The notes under the pieces are model-generated. The model was given only the letters and a program-made list of their open reading frames with translations, made no database searches and was not told the DNA's origin. Below, piece after piece: positions 16,480-25,179 of a stretch of 64,000 nt of DNA. The first letter of the stretch is position 1. Each line of letters opens with the position of its first letter. Made by a program: the position numbers and the translations under genes. Source of the DNA: a virus; the IMG/VR virus record IMGVR_UViG_3300037010_003037, positions 1 through 64,000 of that record. One strand, given 5' to 3'.

Positions 16480-17268
16480 ATGCTTCCACAAATCCGAACT
16501 GCAGATATTCGTCAAGAATTCAAATCACTCCTATCTGCTGGTAAATTTACGTCTGTTAATCGTGAAGCAACAATGACGAGTTTAACAGGCGACACGACAA
16601 TAGAAATTGTTAGTGCCTCCTTCATCGCTGATGAAGAATCAATCTTTGGTGAAGTTAACTGGGATTACGTTAAGCGAGAAGAAGAGTGGTATAACTCTAT
16701 GTCCCTTAACATAAATGACATTCCCGGTGGCCCTCCACAAATTTGGAGAGCCGTTGCTGACAAAGATGGATACATTAACTCAAATTATGGTTGGTGTATC
16801 TATTCACCAGAAAATGGTTTTAATAAGTCTGTACGTGAAGTAACGAGTCAATATGTAAGAGTCCGCGCAGAACTCAAAACAAATCCAGAATCTCGTAGAG
16901 CTATCATGATCTATACTCGTCCATCCATGTGGGTAGATTACCATAAAAATGGGCGTTCAGATTTTATGTGTACTAATTCCGTGCAATACCTTATTCGTGA
17001 TGGCCAACTGCATGCAATAGTGCAGATGCGCAGCAATGACTCTATCTTTGGTTATCGTAATGATAGAGCATGGCAACAGCATGTTCTTGAAAAGCTTGCT
17101 GCTGAGTTAAACATCCCTGCTGGTAATTTGTATTGGAATGTTGGTTCACTTCACATATACGCGCGCCATTACTATCTGGTAGATCACTTTGCAAAAACAG
17201 GAGAATTAAACATTTCAAAAGCTGACTATAAAAAGCTTTATCCAGACTCTCCATACTTGCTAGTGTAA
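16480..17268 (+). CDS. 42: Deoxycytidylate 5-hydroxymethylase (T4 gp42-like)
   Basis: 262 residues. It converts dCMP to 5-hydroxymethyl-dCMP with methylene-tetrahydrofolate. The match to T4 gp42 is strong in blocks: EIVSASFIADEESIFG (42-57), INSNYGWCIYS (99-109), NPESRRAIMIYTRPSM (135-150), DFMCTNSVQYLIRD (161-174), MRSNDSIFGYRND (183-195) and WNVGSLHIYARHYYLVDH (219-236). The catalytic Cys164 is present. Asp195 matches T4 Asp179, the residue that separates hydroxymethylase from thymidylate synthase. GAGGA favours ATG 16480 over the in-frame ATG at 16465. The phage DNA is therefore expected to contain hydroxymethylcytosine. Confidence 0.93.
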   Translation: MLPQIRTADIRQEFKSLLSAGKFTSVNREATMTSLTGDTTIEIVSASFIADEESIFGEVNWDYVKREEEWYNSMSLNINDIPGGPPQIWRAVADKDGYINSNYGWCIYSPENGFNKSVREVTSQYVRVRAELKTNPESRRAIMIYTRPSMWVDYHKNGRSDFMCTNSVQYLIRDGQLHAIVQMRSNDSIFGYRNDRAWQQHVLEKLAAELNIPAGNLYWNVGSLHIYARHYYLVDHFAKTGELNISKADYKKLYPDSPYLLV

Positions 17269-17318
17269 ATCATTATCTGTTTTTATGTAATAGATAAAAA
17301 GAATATTACGGGATACAG

Positions 17319-17347
17319 TTTTTATCTCTTCTTCAATTTGATATAAT
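17319..17347 (+). promoter_or_regulatory. Probable promoter upstream of the 17421 gene
   Basis: TATAAT (17342-17347) with a degenerate TTTTTA -35 (17319-17324) spaced 17 bp, preceded by CAG as in the CAGTTTACA promoters. Confidence 0.45.
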
Positions 17348-17420
17348 AAACACAACTCTAAAGTAAAACACTTCGTTTTACCATAGTAATTAAGGCATAA
17401 CAACTAATTAAGGAGAAATT

Positions 17421-17789
17421 ATGCTACCAGAACAATTTAGAGCATGTTTTCAACCTCAGTTTTTATCAACACCACCATGTAATGGTGATTACTTAAATGG
17501 TAAATCTCTAAGTGAGGCGAAAAACGAGTTCATGAAAAGATATCGTCCATTAATTGGAGATTCATCAAAAATTGATGTAGATACCGTTATTCAACAAAAA
17601 ATACAAGAATGGAAAGAACATAAAGGGCAAAGATTGTTGTTCATGTTTGTTGAGCAAAGTTATCAAGACACGAATAATATTAACCTAAATATGCAAAAGG
17701 TTTGGGAAGGAGACCTAGATGAGCTTGCTAGTAAGTACAGTTTTGTTAGACTAGTGGGCAGTGGAATTCCATGTTTCAAGGAAAATTGA
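17421..17789 (+). CDS. Hypothetical protein
   Basis: 122 residues with a good ribosome site (AAGGAGAAATT). No recognised domain. The C-terminal stretch YSFVRLVGSGIPCFKEN resembles the end of the interrupted frame at 18000-18206 (IEYHNTSGLPIFKKNE), so the two may be related small proteins. The stop overlaps the next start (TGATG). Confidence 0.6.
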   Translation: MLPEQFRACFQPQFLSTPPCNGDYLNGKSLSEAKNEFMKRYRPLIGDSSKIDVDTVIQQKIQEWKEHKGQRLLFMFVEQSYQDTNNINLNMQKVWEGDLDELASKYSFVRLVGSGIPCFKEN

Positions 17790-18013
17790 TGGAACGCATT
17801 TATCTCTCTCGCAGAAACCTTCAAACTCTTTTAAACAAGTTAAATCGACGCAGTGCAGGCGGCGAAACTCAATGTGTCATCATAAAGAATGATAAACAAC
17901 ACCCAAAGTACCCACAGACAGTGGACTCTATCATGGTAATTGCGATCGAAGATGATGAGTATTATTTTGAACGTTCACCAGGTGCGGTAGTTCCTGAAGA
18001 TGAGCCTCACTGA
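17789..18013 (+). CDS. Small conserved-looking phage protein
   Basis: 74 residues from ATG 17789, which shares a base with the preceding stop (TGATG). An earlier in-frame ATG at 17771 is possible. The protein reads MERIYLSRRNLQTLLNKLNR, then VIIKNDKQHPKYPQT, a beta strand (IMVIAIEDDEYYFERSPG) and an acidic PEDEP end. The balanced composition and coupled start indicate a genuine gene; function unknown. Confidence 0.65.
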   Translation: MERIYLSRRNLQTLLNKLNRRSAGGETQCVIIKNDKQHPKYPQTVDSIMVIAIEDDEYYFERSPGAVVPEDEPH

Positions 18014-18206
18014 TCCATTTCAAAGTCAACAAAATTCCAATTACCCGCTTTTTTACCTGATACGTAATGCTAATGGTGAATTAAGTGGATATTGACTTGA
18101 TAGAGCACAGGTTAAAAGTTTTTTAAAAACACATAGTGTGATAGAATATCATAATACATCAGGGTTACCTATATTCAAGAAGAATGAAATACAAACAACA
18201 AATTGA
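18000..18206 (+). pseudogene. Small ORF interrupted by an in-frame TGA
   Basis: From ATG 18000 the frame encodes 31 residues (ending RNANGELSGY), meets TGA at 18093-18095, then continues open for 36 codons (LDRAQVKSFLKTHSVIEYHN and on) to TGA 18204-18206. Both halves read as protein and join naturally if the TGA were Trp. The second half has no start codon of its own. The options are a recent nonsense mutation, stop-codon read-through, or a sequence error. TGA is a normal stop elsewhere in this window, so global recoding is unlikely. The ORF overlaps its neighbours on both sides. Confidence 0.45.
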
Positions 18207-19923
18207 TGCAGCATTTGAACGACTAGGCTTTAATCCAAGAGATGGGCAGAGAGAAGCAGTCAATCAGATACTAGAAGCTTTCATCGATGAAAAAGCAGAG
18301 AACGTAATTCTTAACGCACCTACTGGAACTGGCAAATCCATTATTGGCGCTGTTACAGCTGAAGCACTTACGTCAATTAAAGGTGGTTCCACTGAAGCAA
18401 TCAAGTCAGGCATTTCTCTTACCGCTACCAATGTGCTAGCAAAACAGTACGATAGTACCTTCAAAAGGATTGGTGAGCAGGGCAAGTACATCATGATCAA
18501 GGGGGCGAATAATTATGATTGTTCTGCTCTATCTCAGCCAGATAAATCTGAAAATGCTGAATCATGTGCTTGGTACACGATGGTGCAAAGTGGCAGTGAG
18601 TTTGACGATGTCATTCGCCAGCACTGTAATCATTGTGAGTATCTTGACATTAAGAAAAAGAAAAATTTTGTTCGACATGTTACCACTAACTACTCTTATT
18701 TTTTTATCGATAGGATGTATACTGGTAAATTTGAAGACCGTGACCTAATCGTGTGGGATGAAGCGCACCTTTTAAATGATCTTTTTAGCGAACACAATGC
18801 CATTTATTTCTCTCAGAAGAGAGTACAGCAAATGGCACAAGAAATTGCAGAAACAGTTCGCATTACTAATTTAGAAATTTCTAAGCTTCTTGTTTCAATA
18901 GCGGCAGATTGCGCGAAAAAAGACAAAATAAATGAGAAGAATTATGAGGCATATTTAAATGCCATGATGAAGATTTATCTTTATGCTAAAGAACAAGGAG
19001 CGGTTTTAGCTGAAAAAGCTCTTCGTGCCGGTCAATTACAGACATACAACAAACTTGCGCGCTTTACGAAGAAGTATGAAGGATTGGCATGTAAGATTGA
19101 TGATTTCTTTAAGTATGCTTATGATCACGTTTTTGAGTACAAGGAAGATGAAGCAGCGGTGAGCGTGAAGCCAGTGTTCGTTGGTACTATGATGAAAGCG
19201 TTGCAAGCTGCTGATCACAATCTTTTTATGTCAGCTACCTTAAGTGACACGTTTCTAACCACAACGTTGATGCTTGACAAGTCAAAAACAAAATTCATTA
19301 AGCTTGCTCCAACTTTTCCCAAAGAAAACAAGGAAGTTGTCTTTTTTGATCCTCTTTCACTTAGTTACACATCATTGCAGAACCCTAGTGTAGTTAAAAC
19401 GCTTCGCAATAATGTCTCAAAGATTGTTAGTAAGCACGTACAAGAGAGTGAGCGGGGTATTATTCTAGCACCAAGCTTCAAGCTTCAAAATGAAATTGTT
19501 GATGAACTAAAATCATCCAAGGATTTTTCAAAGTATAAACTGTTCGTTCAATATCAAGGGGAAAAGCTCGAGAATGTTCTGACTGCTTTTAAGGACTATA
19601 AAGGTGGGCCAGCAGTTCTTATTTCTCCTTCAATGTTTGAAGGTATTGATCTACCTGGAAATTTATCTCGCTTTCAAATCTTAGTAAAGGCTCCATTCCC
19701 ATCGCTAGGTGATAAGCGAATGAAGTTTATTTTGGATAAGTATCCTGAGCTGTACAACGTCATAACAATCATGAAAATGGTCCAAGGCGCAGGTCGATCA
19801 GTTAGATCAGCCGATGATTATGCGGTGACGTACATTCTTGATCAAAATGCGCAACGTTTGTTTACCTCTTCTCAAAATATCTGGAAGGACGAATTCAATC
19901 TGCGCTTCACGAAATTTCTTTAA
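18184..19923 (+). CDS. DinG/XPD-like DNA helicase
   Basis: 579 residues, superfamily 2 helicase. Walker A APTGTGKS (residues 45-52) and Walker B DEAH (192-195) are present. Four cysteines between them (Cys113, 128, 148, 151) are placed as the iron-sulfur cluster of the XPD/DinG/Rad3 group. C-terminal motifs include MFEGIDLPG (about 482-490) and QGAGRSVRSADDYA (motif VI, about 540-553). DinG-type enzymes unwind 5' to 3', including R-loops and forked DNA, so it may serve phage replication or recombination. The start lies inside the interrupted small ORF, and AAGAAG just upstream is a weak ribosome site. Confidence 0.88.
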   Translation: MKYKQQIDAAFERLGFNPRDGQREAVNQILEAFIDEKAENVILNAPTGTGKSIIGAVTAEALTSIKGGSTEAIKSGISLTATNVLAKQYDSTFKRIGEQGKYIMIKGANNYDCSALSQPDKSENAESCAWYTMVQSGSEFDDVIRQHCNHCEYLDIKKKKNFVRHVTTNYSYFFIDRMYTGKFEDRDLIVWDEAHLLNDLFSEHNAIYFSQKRVQQMAQEIAETVRITNLEISKLLVSIAADCAKKDKINEKNYEAYLNAMMKIYLYAKEQGAVLAEKALRAGQLQTYNKLARFTKKYEGLACKIDDFFKYAYDHVFEYKEDEAAVSVKPVFVGTMMKALQAADHNLFMSATLSDTFLTTTLMLDKSKTKFIKLAPTFPKENKEVVFFDPLSLSYTSLQNPSVVKTLRNNVSKIVSKHVQESERGIILAPSFKLQNEIVDELKSSKDFSKYKLFVQYQGEKLENVLTAFKDYKGGPAVLISPSMFEGIDLPGNLSRFQILVKAPFPSLGDKRMKFILDKYPELYNVITIMKMVQGAGRSVRSADDYAVTYILDQNAQRLFTSSQNIWKDEFNLRFTKFL

Positions 19924-19930
19924 TTGAAAG

Positions 19931-19959
19931 TTTATTTTTGAAACAATTTATGATAATAT
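19931..19959 (+). promoter_or_regulatory. Possible promoter for the modification operon
   Basis: TTTATT (19931-19936), a 17-bp spacer and TAATAT (19954-19959). It is weaker than the GTTTACA group, but it lies in the AT-rich gap directly before the kinase-glucosyltransferase operon. Confidence 0.3.
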
Positions 19960-20015
19960 TAAAAAATCATTGAACAATAAAAATAGATTAAAGCATAAAA
20001 AGGATACAAGAAATA

Positions 20016-20594
20016 ATGTCTAAAAATATATTCATTATAGAGGGGTTAGACAGATTAGGAAAATCCACTCTTATTCAGGGCATTCGAGATGAGCTTGGTT
20101 ATTATGAAGTAATTCACTTTAATAAACCACAACGCTTAGCCATCTATGATGGTAAAGCTACAACAGAAGGTGAAGTAAACAAGCTGCAAAGTTTTTATTA
20201 TTACCAATATACTAGCTTTGAAAACATGATGCTCTTAATGCGCAGTAATGCTAACATCATTTTTGACAGAGCCCATTTAGGTGAAGTTGTTTATTCACCA
20301 TTGTATCGTAACTATTCTGGTGACTATGTTTTTGAACTAGAAAAACAATATAGCATAGGTGATCTTGAAACTGTTAGGCTGATTCTTTTAGTAGAAGACT
20401 TTGACAAGGCAAAACATTTCGTTGATGATGGTAACAGTCTTGGACCTACTGAAAAGCGTTTTGAAGAACAAGAACGATTTATTTCTGCATTTCACAGATC
20501 ATTAATTAAAGACAAGAGAATTATCTGTGTAACTGACACAACTTTTGGTGGATTTAAAAATAAGAAAGACATTTTAAAGGAAGCACTTGTATGA
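20016..20594 (+). CDS. Thymidylate-kinase-like deoxynucleotide kinase
   Basis: 192 residues. P-loop GLDRLGKSTL (residues 10-19) and the DRAHLGEVVYSPLYR segment (about 88-102) are typical of phage thymidylate-kinase-like proteins; the Arg-rich lid is replaced by a shorter segment near residue 145. It would phosphorylate dNMPs. In this operon, next to the beta-glucosyltransferase and downstream of the hydroxymethylase, it may handle hydroxymethyl-dCMP as T4 gp1 does. That specificity is inference. Its stop overlaps the next start. Confidence 0.75.
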   Translation: MSKNIFIIEGLDRLGKSTLIQGIRDELGYYEVIHFNKPQRLAIYDGKATTEGEVNKLQSFYYYQYTSFENMMLLMRSNANIIFDRAHLGEVVYSPLYRNYSGDYVFELEKQYSIGDLETVRLILLVEDFDKAKHFVDDGNSLGPTEKRFEEQERFISAFHRSLIKDKRIICVTDTTFGGFKNKKDILKEALV

Positions 20595-21715
20595 AAGTAG
20601 CAGTAATTAAACTTGGTGCACGAATTTCATTTAACGCTAATGATACTTCTGGTGGTAATGGTGAGGCGCGTTCAATTATCAAAATGCTTCATAAGGGCGG
20701 GGCAGAAGTTAACATTTATACTAAAATTTTGAAAAAGGACAATCTTCTTCCAGAGTATAAATGGTTTGATCTTAGTGATCCTACTACTCTTAGTAATGGT
20801 GTTAATGCCGATGCGCTTATTGTTATAAATGGCAACGTAAACTTTTTTGGTGGGGCAGAAGATCGTGAACAGTTGTTAAACTACGTAATCATCAATGAAT
20901 TCAAGGGACCGGTATTCTACATTTTATGTGATCCAGAACTAACACTAACACAAGTTTGGCCATCTGTCTCAAAGAAAGAATGGGCATCTAACTGGTCGCA
21001 AGAACAATTGCATATTAGCCGATCTGACATCATTTATTTTTCCCAACCATATGATGTTGACAAAGTTCTTGAAGATATTAAGAAAAGGAATAATGAAGTT
21101 ATTCCTAATAAGATTGTTCATTTTCCATTTGAACAATTTCCATGCTTGAATGAACGTTTACCATTTAATCCTAACCCTGAAGTTGATTTGTCATATGGTG
21201 GTACGATGCGAGGTGGAAGACGCATGAAAAAAATGGTAAAGTTTTATTTTAATCATCCAGAAGATATCTCAGTTGAGATGTTCGGTAAAATTGATTTAGA
21301 TGATTTTAAGCCTAATTTAGTTTTTGGTAAGCGTCCACCTACATTTACAGGTCCTGTTCGGTATGATGAGATGCTTTCAAAGATGAATAGTGCGATGTCT
21401 CATTGCGTCATCGGAGATCCTTGGTATGAGGAAATTAATGACATGGCACAGCGCGCGTATGAATCAATTTGGTCCTCTGTGGTTACCTTCATTGATTCTG
21501 ACTTGGACAAATTGCGTAGGGTTTATAGTAGAGATAGAACACTATCAGATTTTTTGTATGTTTCAGATCGTGCAGAATTGTCCGAAAAAATACTGCTTTT
21601 GAAGCATGATACGGAACTTCGAAAGCTTATCATTCAAGATCAATTTAATGCAATTAACTTTGATGCAGAAAAGTATTGTACTAGCTTCGTTAATCAGATC
21701 GAGCAGATGAGTTAA
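20591..21715 (+). CDS. bgt: DNA beta-glucosyltransferase (T4 beta-gt-like)
   Basis: 374 residues (T4 enzyme 351). It transfers glucose from UDP-glucose to hydroxymethylcytosine in DNA. The alignment with T4 beta-gt is clear: VINGNVNFFGG (78-88), the Asp114 region for the catalytic Asp100, YGGTMRGGRRMKKMVKFYF (202-220) with Arg207 and Arg211 matching Arg191 and Arg195, FTG (252-254), VIGDPWY, and RAYES (288-292) with Arg288 and Glu291 matching Arg269 and Glu272. Together with gp42 it predicts glucosylated DNA. It overlaps the kinase gene by 4 nt. Confidence 0.9.
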   Translation: MKVAVIKLGARISFNANDTSGGNGEARSIIKMLHKGGAEVNIYTKILKKDNLLPEYKWFDLSDPTTLSNGVNADALIVINGNVNFFGGAEDREQLLNYVIINEFKGPVFYILCDPELTLTQVWPSVSKKEWASNWSQEQLHISRSDIIYFSQPYDVDKVLEDIKKRNNEVIPNKIVHFPFEQFPCLNERLPFNPNPEVDLSYGGTMRGGRRMKKMVKFYFNHPEDISVEMFGKIDLDDFKPNLVFGKRPPTFTGPVRYDEMLSKMNSAMSHCVIGDPWYEEINDMAQRAYESIWSSVVTFIDSDLDKLRRVYSRDRTLSDFLYVSDRAELSEKILLLKHDTELRKLIIQDQFNAINFDAEKYCTSFVNQIEQMS

Positions 21716-21725
21716 TCCCGTAAAT

Positions 21726-21741
21726 ATCACGGGCCCGTGAT
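21726..21741. repeat. 16-bp perfect palindrome before the YvcK-HAD gene
   Basis: ATCACGGGCCCGTGAT is fully symmetric and GC-rich in AT-rich DNA. It sits between two genes, 10 nt before an AAGGAG ribosome site. It could be an operator or a pausing hairpin; there is no U-run for termination. Confidence 0.6.
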
Positions 21742-21762
21742 CGTGGTAATAAGGAGAAATGA

Positions 21763-23676
21763 ATGAATATTGTTATCTTAGCTGGTGGAACCGGCTCAAT
21801 TGCTCTTCAGACTGGATTGTACAACCTACTTGACGCTCATCTTGATGGTATTGATACCAAAATTTTGGTTAATGGATATGATAATGGTTTGAGTACTGGA
21901 GCAGTAAGGCAAGTAATGAATGGCCGCATTCTTGGCCCCTCTGACATTAGAAAGAACCAAACTACTCGTTTGGCGCTTGAGCATCCTGATTCACCATGGA
22001 TAAAGTTCCTTAATATTCGCTTTACGATTCCTTCATCAGATGTAAAAAACTTTTGCCTTATGAGAATTGCAGAGCTTGAAAATGCTTTGCAAAACAAGAA
22101 ACACGACACATTTCGGGCAGCTCAAAATGACAGCTTTGAACACGCGGATGATTCAGCTTTCAAAGCTAATATCTTGAGAGAAGCCATTGAAGAGTATTTT
22201 CGTTCACCAATTGCAACAAAGATTGATTACAATGACTTCTCATTAGCAAATATCATTTATGCCGGGTTAGCCAAGGTAAATGGGTATTCATTGCGTTCAG
22301 CAGCTAGAATCATGGCATCATTGATGGGCATTAAGGACAATGTCATTCTCAATGATGATACCTCATTGTTCCTAGGAGCCATCACGAAGAGTGGCAAGCG
22401 AATTACTGATGAAGGTGATATTGTTTCATGGGGCAATCATGATGATCCTTTTGTAGACATCTTCTTCACAGATGCTGAAGGTAATAATGCTGTTCCAGTT
22501 CTTTGTAATGAAGCTCGTGAAGCCCTATTAAATGCAGATCTTATCATTCTTTCGTCAGGTACCCAATGGTCTTCACTTATCCCAACATATGCTTCTGTTG
22601 GCTTTAAGGAAGTTATGTATGATGGTGTTAAGGGTGATGTTTTAATGGTCATGAATCGCAGACCAGATAAAGACTCTCCTGGGCAGGGGGCTTCCGAAAT
22701 TATTGATATTTTAGTACCTCGATATTTTAAGGAAGGTCAGCTCAATGTGATTCTTGATGAATCTGCCGATGATATTATGAAAATCATTGATGAAAAAGCA
22801 AAAGCAAAGATCACAAGCGCTGAATGGTTTAAGATGTCTGCTCCAGGTGAACAGCGAGATACTAAAACTCATGATTCACGGCGGCTAGCTATGGCAGTCG
22901 GTTATACGTATTTCAAGGACTTTGTCAACAGCGATTATTTTGTATTCGACTATGATGATACGCTTGTTGGTCGTGGTAACATCTACCCTCTCTCATCTAA
23001 GAGCAATGTCCAAGCAATCTGTGAGCTAAACACGACAAAGAAAATCGCAATCTGCACCGGTAACTCCATCAAAGCTATAAAAATTCATAATTCAAACTAT
23101 TATGGTTTAAGCACGTACAAAACATCTTTCACTCCTTTGGCTGTTTATGCTGATGGTGGAGTGAATAAGTATCTTTATGATACGCGTTTTCCAGATGGTA
23201 GTGATGATGGGATTTCCCACAAATTTATCGAATGTATCGACAAAAGTGTTTTGCTGGAAAAGGATGGTGCTTATGGAATTAATAGCATTATCAGCTCTCT
23301 GAAAGAACATCACATTCCTCTCTCAAAGATTGAGAATCGAGGTGATGTTATGATCACAATTAAACCAATTGATGAAGAATATCGACCAATGATAATTGAG
23401 CTAATCAAGTTACTCATTCAAGATACTGGTTTAGTTGTAAAGGCTTCTGGTCGAACAACAATTGAGATTCACCATCCTTCACTTTCAAAAGCGGCAGCTA
23501 TTCAGTACATAAAAAACACCGAGAAGCCATCAACTATCACTTATGTCGGTGATGAATTTTATGGTGGTAATGATGAATGTGTGAAATCTATTCCTGGTAT
23601 TCGTTGCTTGCACGTTACAAATCCGGCTAAAACAGCGTTCTTTATTCTTACTCTTACTGGTTATCGTCCTATCTAA
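21763..23676 (+). CDS. Fusion of YvcK/CofD-like domain and HAD phosphatase (PMM-like)
   Basis: 637 residues. N-terminal part (1 to about 340): GGTGS (8-12), YDNGLSTGAVRQV (39-51) and LGPSDIRKN (57-65) match the YvcK/CofD (UPF0052) nucleotide-sugar-binding fold. C-terminal part (about 390-637): HAD motif I DYDDTLVG (D396, D398), motif II TGNS (about 431-434), and a GDEFYGGNDE acidic motif (about 596-605), in the phosphomannomutase/sucrose-phosphatase style. YvcK proteins bind UDP-sugars, and PMM-like HADs act on sugar phosphates. A role in preparing sugar donors for DNA modification is plausible because of its place between the glucosyltransferase and a sugar nucleotidyltransferase. The fusion itself is unusual to me. 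Confidence 0.8.
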   Translation: MNIVILAGGTGSIALQTGLYNLLDAHLDGIDTKILVNGYDNGLSTGAVRQVMNGRILGPSDIRKNQTTRLALEHPDSPWIKFLNIRFTIPSSDVKNFCLMRIAELENALQNKKHDTFRAAQNDSFEHADDSAFKANILREAIEEYFRSPIATKIDYNDFSLANIIYAGLAKVNGYSLRSAARIMASLMGIKDNVILNDDTSLFLGAITKSGKRITDEGDIVSWGNHDDPFVDIFFTDAEGNNAVPVLCNEAREALLNADLIILSSGTQWSSLIPTYASVGFKEVMYDGVKGDVLMVMNRRPDKDSPGQGASEIIDILVPRYFKEGQLNVILDESADDIMKIIDEKAKAKITSAEWFKMSAPGEQRDTKTHDSRRLAMAVGYTYFKDFVNSDYFVFDYDDTLVGRGNIYPLSSKSNVQAICELNTTKKIAICTGNSIKAIKIHNSNYYGLSTYKTSFTPLAVYADGGVNKYLYDTRFPDGSDDGISHKFIECIDKSVLLEKDGAYGINSIISSLKEHHIPLSKIENRGDVMITIKPIDEEYRPMIIELIKLLIQDTGLVVKASGRTTIEIHHPSLSKAAAIQYIKNTEKPSTITYVGDEFYGGNDECVKSIPGIRCLHVTNPAKTAFFILTLTGYRPI

Positions 23677-24467
23677 TGAAAGCAGATTTATTCATTATTG
23701 CGGCAGGTGTCGGCTCACGCATGAACTCTAACATACCAAAGGCGCTAGTACCTATAGTTGATGAGCCATGCTTGACAACAACCCTTCAACAGATCGCGTA
23801 CAAGTTTAAAACTGTGCACGTGGTAACAAACATTCTCGTTCAAAACCAATGGACAGCATACTTTAAGAACCTAGCTGAGAAATATCCTGAGCTGACAAAA
23901 AATCTCATTAATGTTCCAATCAACTCAGGGCTTGGTGATGGTCATGCAACGATGATAGGCCTTCGATACGCTAGTGAGAATGGAACACTTGCTTCAGATG
24001 AGGTCACTGTCGCGTGGGGAGATGTGTTTTTCCCCAACGCTGAGATAATTGATGAACTTTTTTCTAATGAGCTTCAAGGATCTGGTCTTTTGCCTGCTGT
24101 TAAGGAGAACAATCCATATGTTTCTCTTTTGGTTGATGAAAAAATGCGATGCATTTCAGCTGATTTTTCAAAGTATGGCGAGAAACACCCGACTGGTTTT
24201 CATGATCAATCGGTTTTTAGGTTTAACAGCAGTCATCTTTATGACTCTCTTACGACAATACACGCTGCGTTTTGGAAGGGCGGTCGGTACATTACACCAG
24301 GTGGGGAGCTTTCACTTCTCTACACTTTCCATCATATGTACAACATCAACCGCGCTGCATATGTGTACGAAACAGATTATCCAACCTTAAGCTTCAACAC
24401 ATCAGAAGAAGTTGCAACAATTCAGCAGGAGATTTCTAAAAAATGGAAAGCACGCCACCAATCCTAA
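23676..24467 (+). CDS. Sugar-nucleotide (NTP) transferase
   Basis: 263 residues, GT-A-like nucleotidyltransferase. The N-terminus LFIIAAGVGSRMNSNIPKAL (5-24) is the G-x-G-x-R...K-x-L signature for NTP binding. WGDVFFPN (about 112-119) supplies the metal-binding Asp, as in GlmU or RmlA-type enzymes. These join an NTP with a sugar-1-phosphate. The gene starts on the last base of the YvcK-HAD stop (TAATG), so the two are coupled and probably act in one pathway. The sugar is unknown. Confidence 0.8.
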   Translation: MKADLFIIAAGVGSRMNSNIPKALVPIVDEPCLTTTLQQIAYKFKTVHVVTNILVQNQWTAYFKNLAEKYPELTKNLINVPINSGLGDGHATMIGLRYASENGTLASDEVTVAWGDVFFPNAEIIDELFSNELQGSGLLPAVKENNPYVSLLVDEKMRCISADFSKYGEKHPTGFHDQSVFRFNSSHLYDSLTTIHAAFWKGGRYITPGGELSLLYTFHHMYNINRAAYVYETDYPTLSFNTSEEVATIQQEISKKWKARHQS

Positions 24468-25129
24468 TCACATTAACATCTCCAACAGCTGCTGGAAAAT
24501 CATACCTGTTCAACTATATTCGTGATGTAGCGAAACTTCCCTGTTTGATCTCAACTACAACTCGTTTACCACGTGAAGGTGAGATTGATGGAGTTGATTA
24601 TTATTTCATTGATTTAGAAGAATCCAAGAGACTTGAAGAAGCAAATGAATTTGCTGAACTAGCCATTTATCGTGGAGTTCGCTACGGCGTTACAAAGAAA
24701 GAATGGAATAACAAGCTTCAGCCAGGAAAGATTGCGTTCTTAATTGTAGAACCAAGTGGTCTTGATCATTATGTAAAACCGGCTCTTGATATTGGTGCTA
24801 TTTGGTTGAAGTATTTCATTAATACGGATCTTCAAGTACGCATGGAACGATTTATTGATCGTATGGTTAAGGATGTTCGTAGCGCTATTAGTGTTGATAT
24901 TCTAAATGGAAAAATGTATTCGCACGTGAAAGAGCCTTCAGAAAAAACAATGAAAACAATCTTGTCATATTTTGATCGTCAACGAGCGATGCTTACTGAA
25001 GAAACACGGTGGGAAGCTAAAACTAACTGGACACGAATCATTTCTGGTGAAAATTCACCAGAAGAAAACTTAATGATCATTCAGAAAGATATTAAGGAAG
25101 CAGTTGAGCGACACATGAATCATGTGTGA
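24443..25129 (+). CDS. gmk: Guanylate kinase-like protein
   Basis: 228 residues. P-loop SPTAAGKSYL (13-22) and the GMP-binding motif STTTRLPREGEIDGVDYYF (37-55) identify the guanylate kinase family. The C-terminal helices run about 25 residues longer than in standard Gmk. It would convert GMP/dGMP to the diphosphate, or act on a related or modified nucleotide. It overlaps the preceding gene by 25 nt, so ATG 24443 could be replaced by a later start, but the P-loop needs the region from about residue 13. Confidence 0.82.
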   Translation: MESTPPILITLTSPTAAGKSYLFNYIRDVAKLPCLISTTTRLPREGEIDGVDYYFIDLEESKRLEEANEFAELAIYRGVRYGVTKKEWNNKLQPGKIAFLIVEPSGLDHYVKPALDIGAIWLKYFINTDLQVRMERFIDRMVKDVRSAISVDILNGKMYSHVKEPSEKTMKTILSYFDRQRAMLTEETRWEAKTNWTRIISGENSPEENLMIIQKDIKEAVERHMNHV

Positions 25130-25179
25130 TTTATGTCCTTTTAAATACTTTACAACGATATAACATGAGGTGAATTTTA

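Noticed and set aside
18000-18206. Genome-wide TGA-to-Trp recoding
   Set aside because: TGA is used as stop in many ATGA-coupled genes here, so recoding would merge real genes.
21837-23313. Minus-strand ORFs opposite the YvcK-HAD gene
   Set aside because: The plus strand has conserved motifs over its whole length; the antisense ORFs have no ribosome sites.
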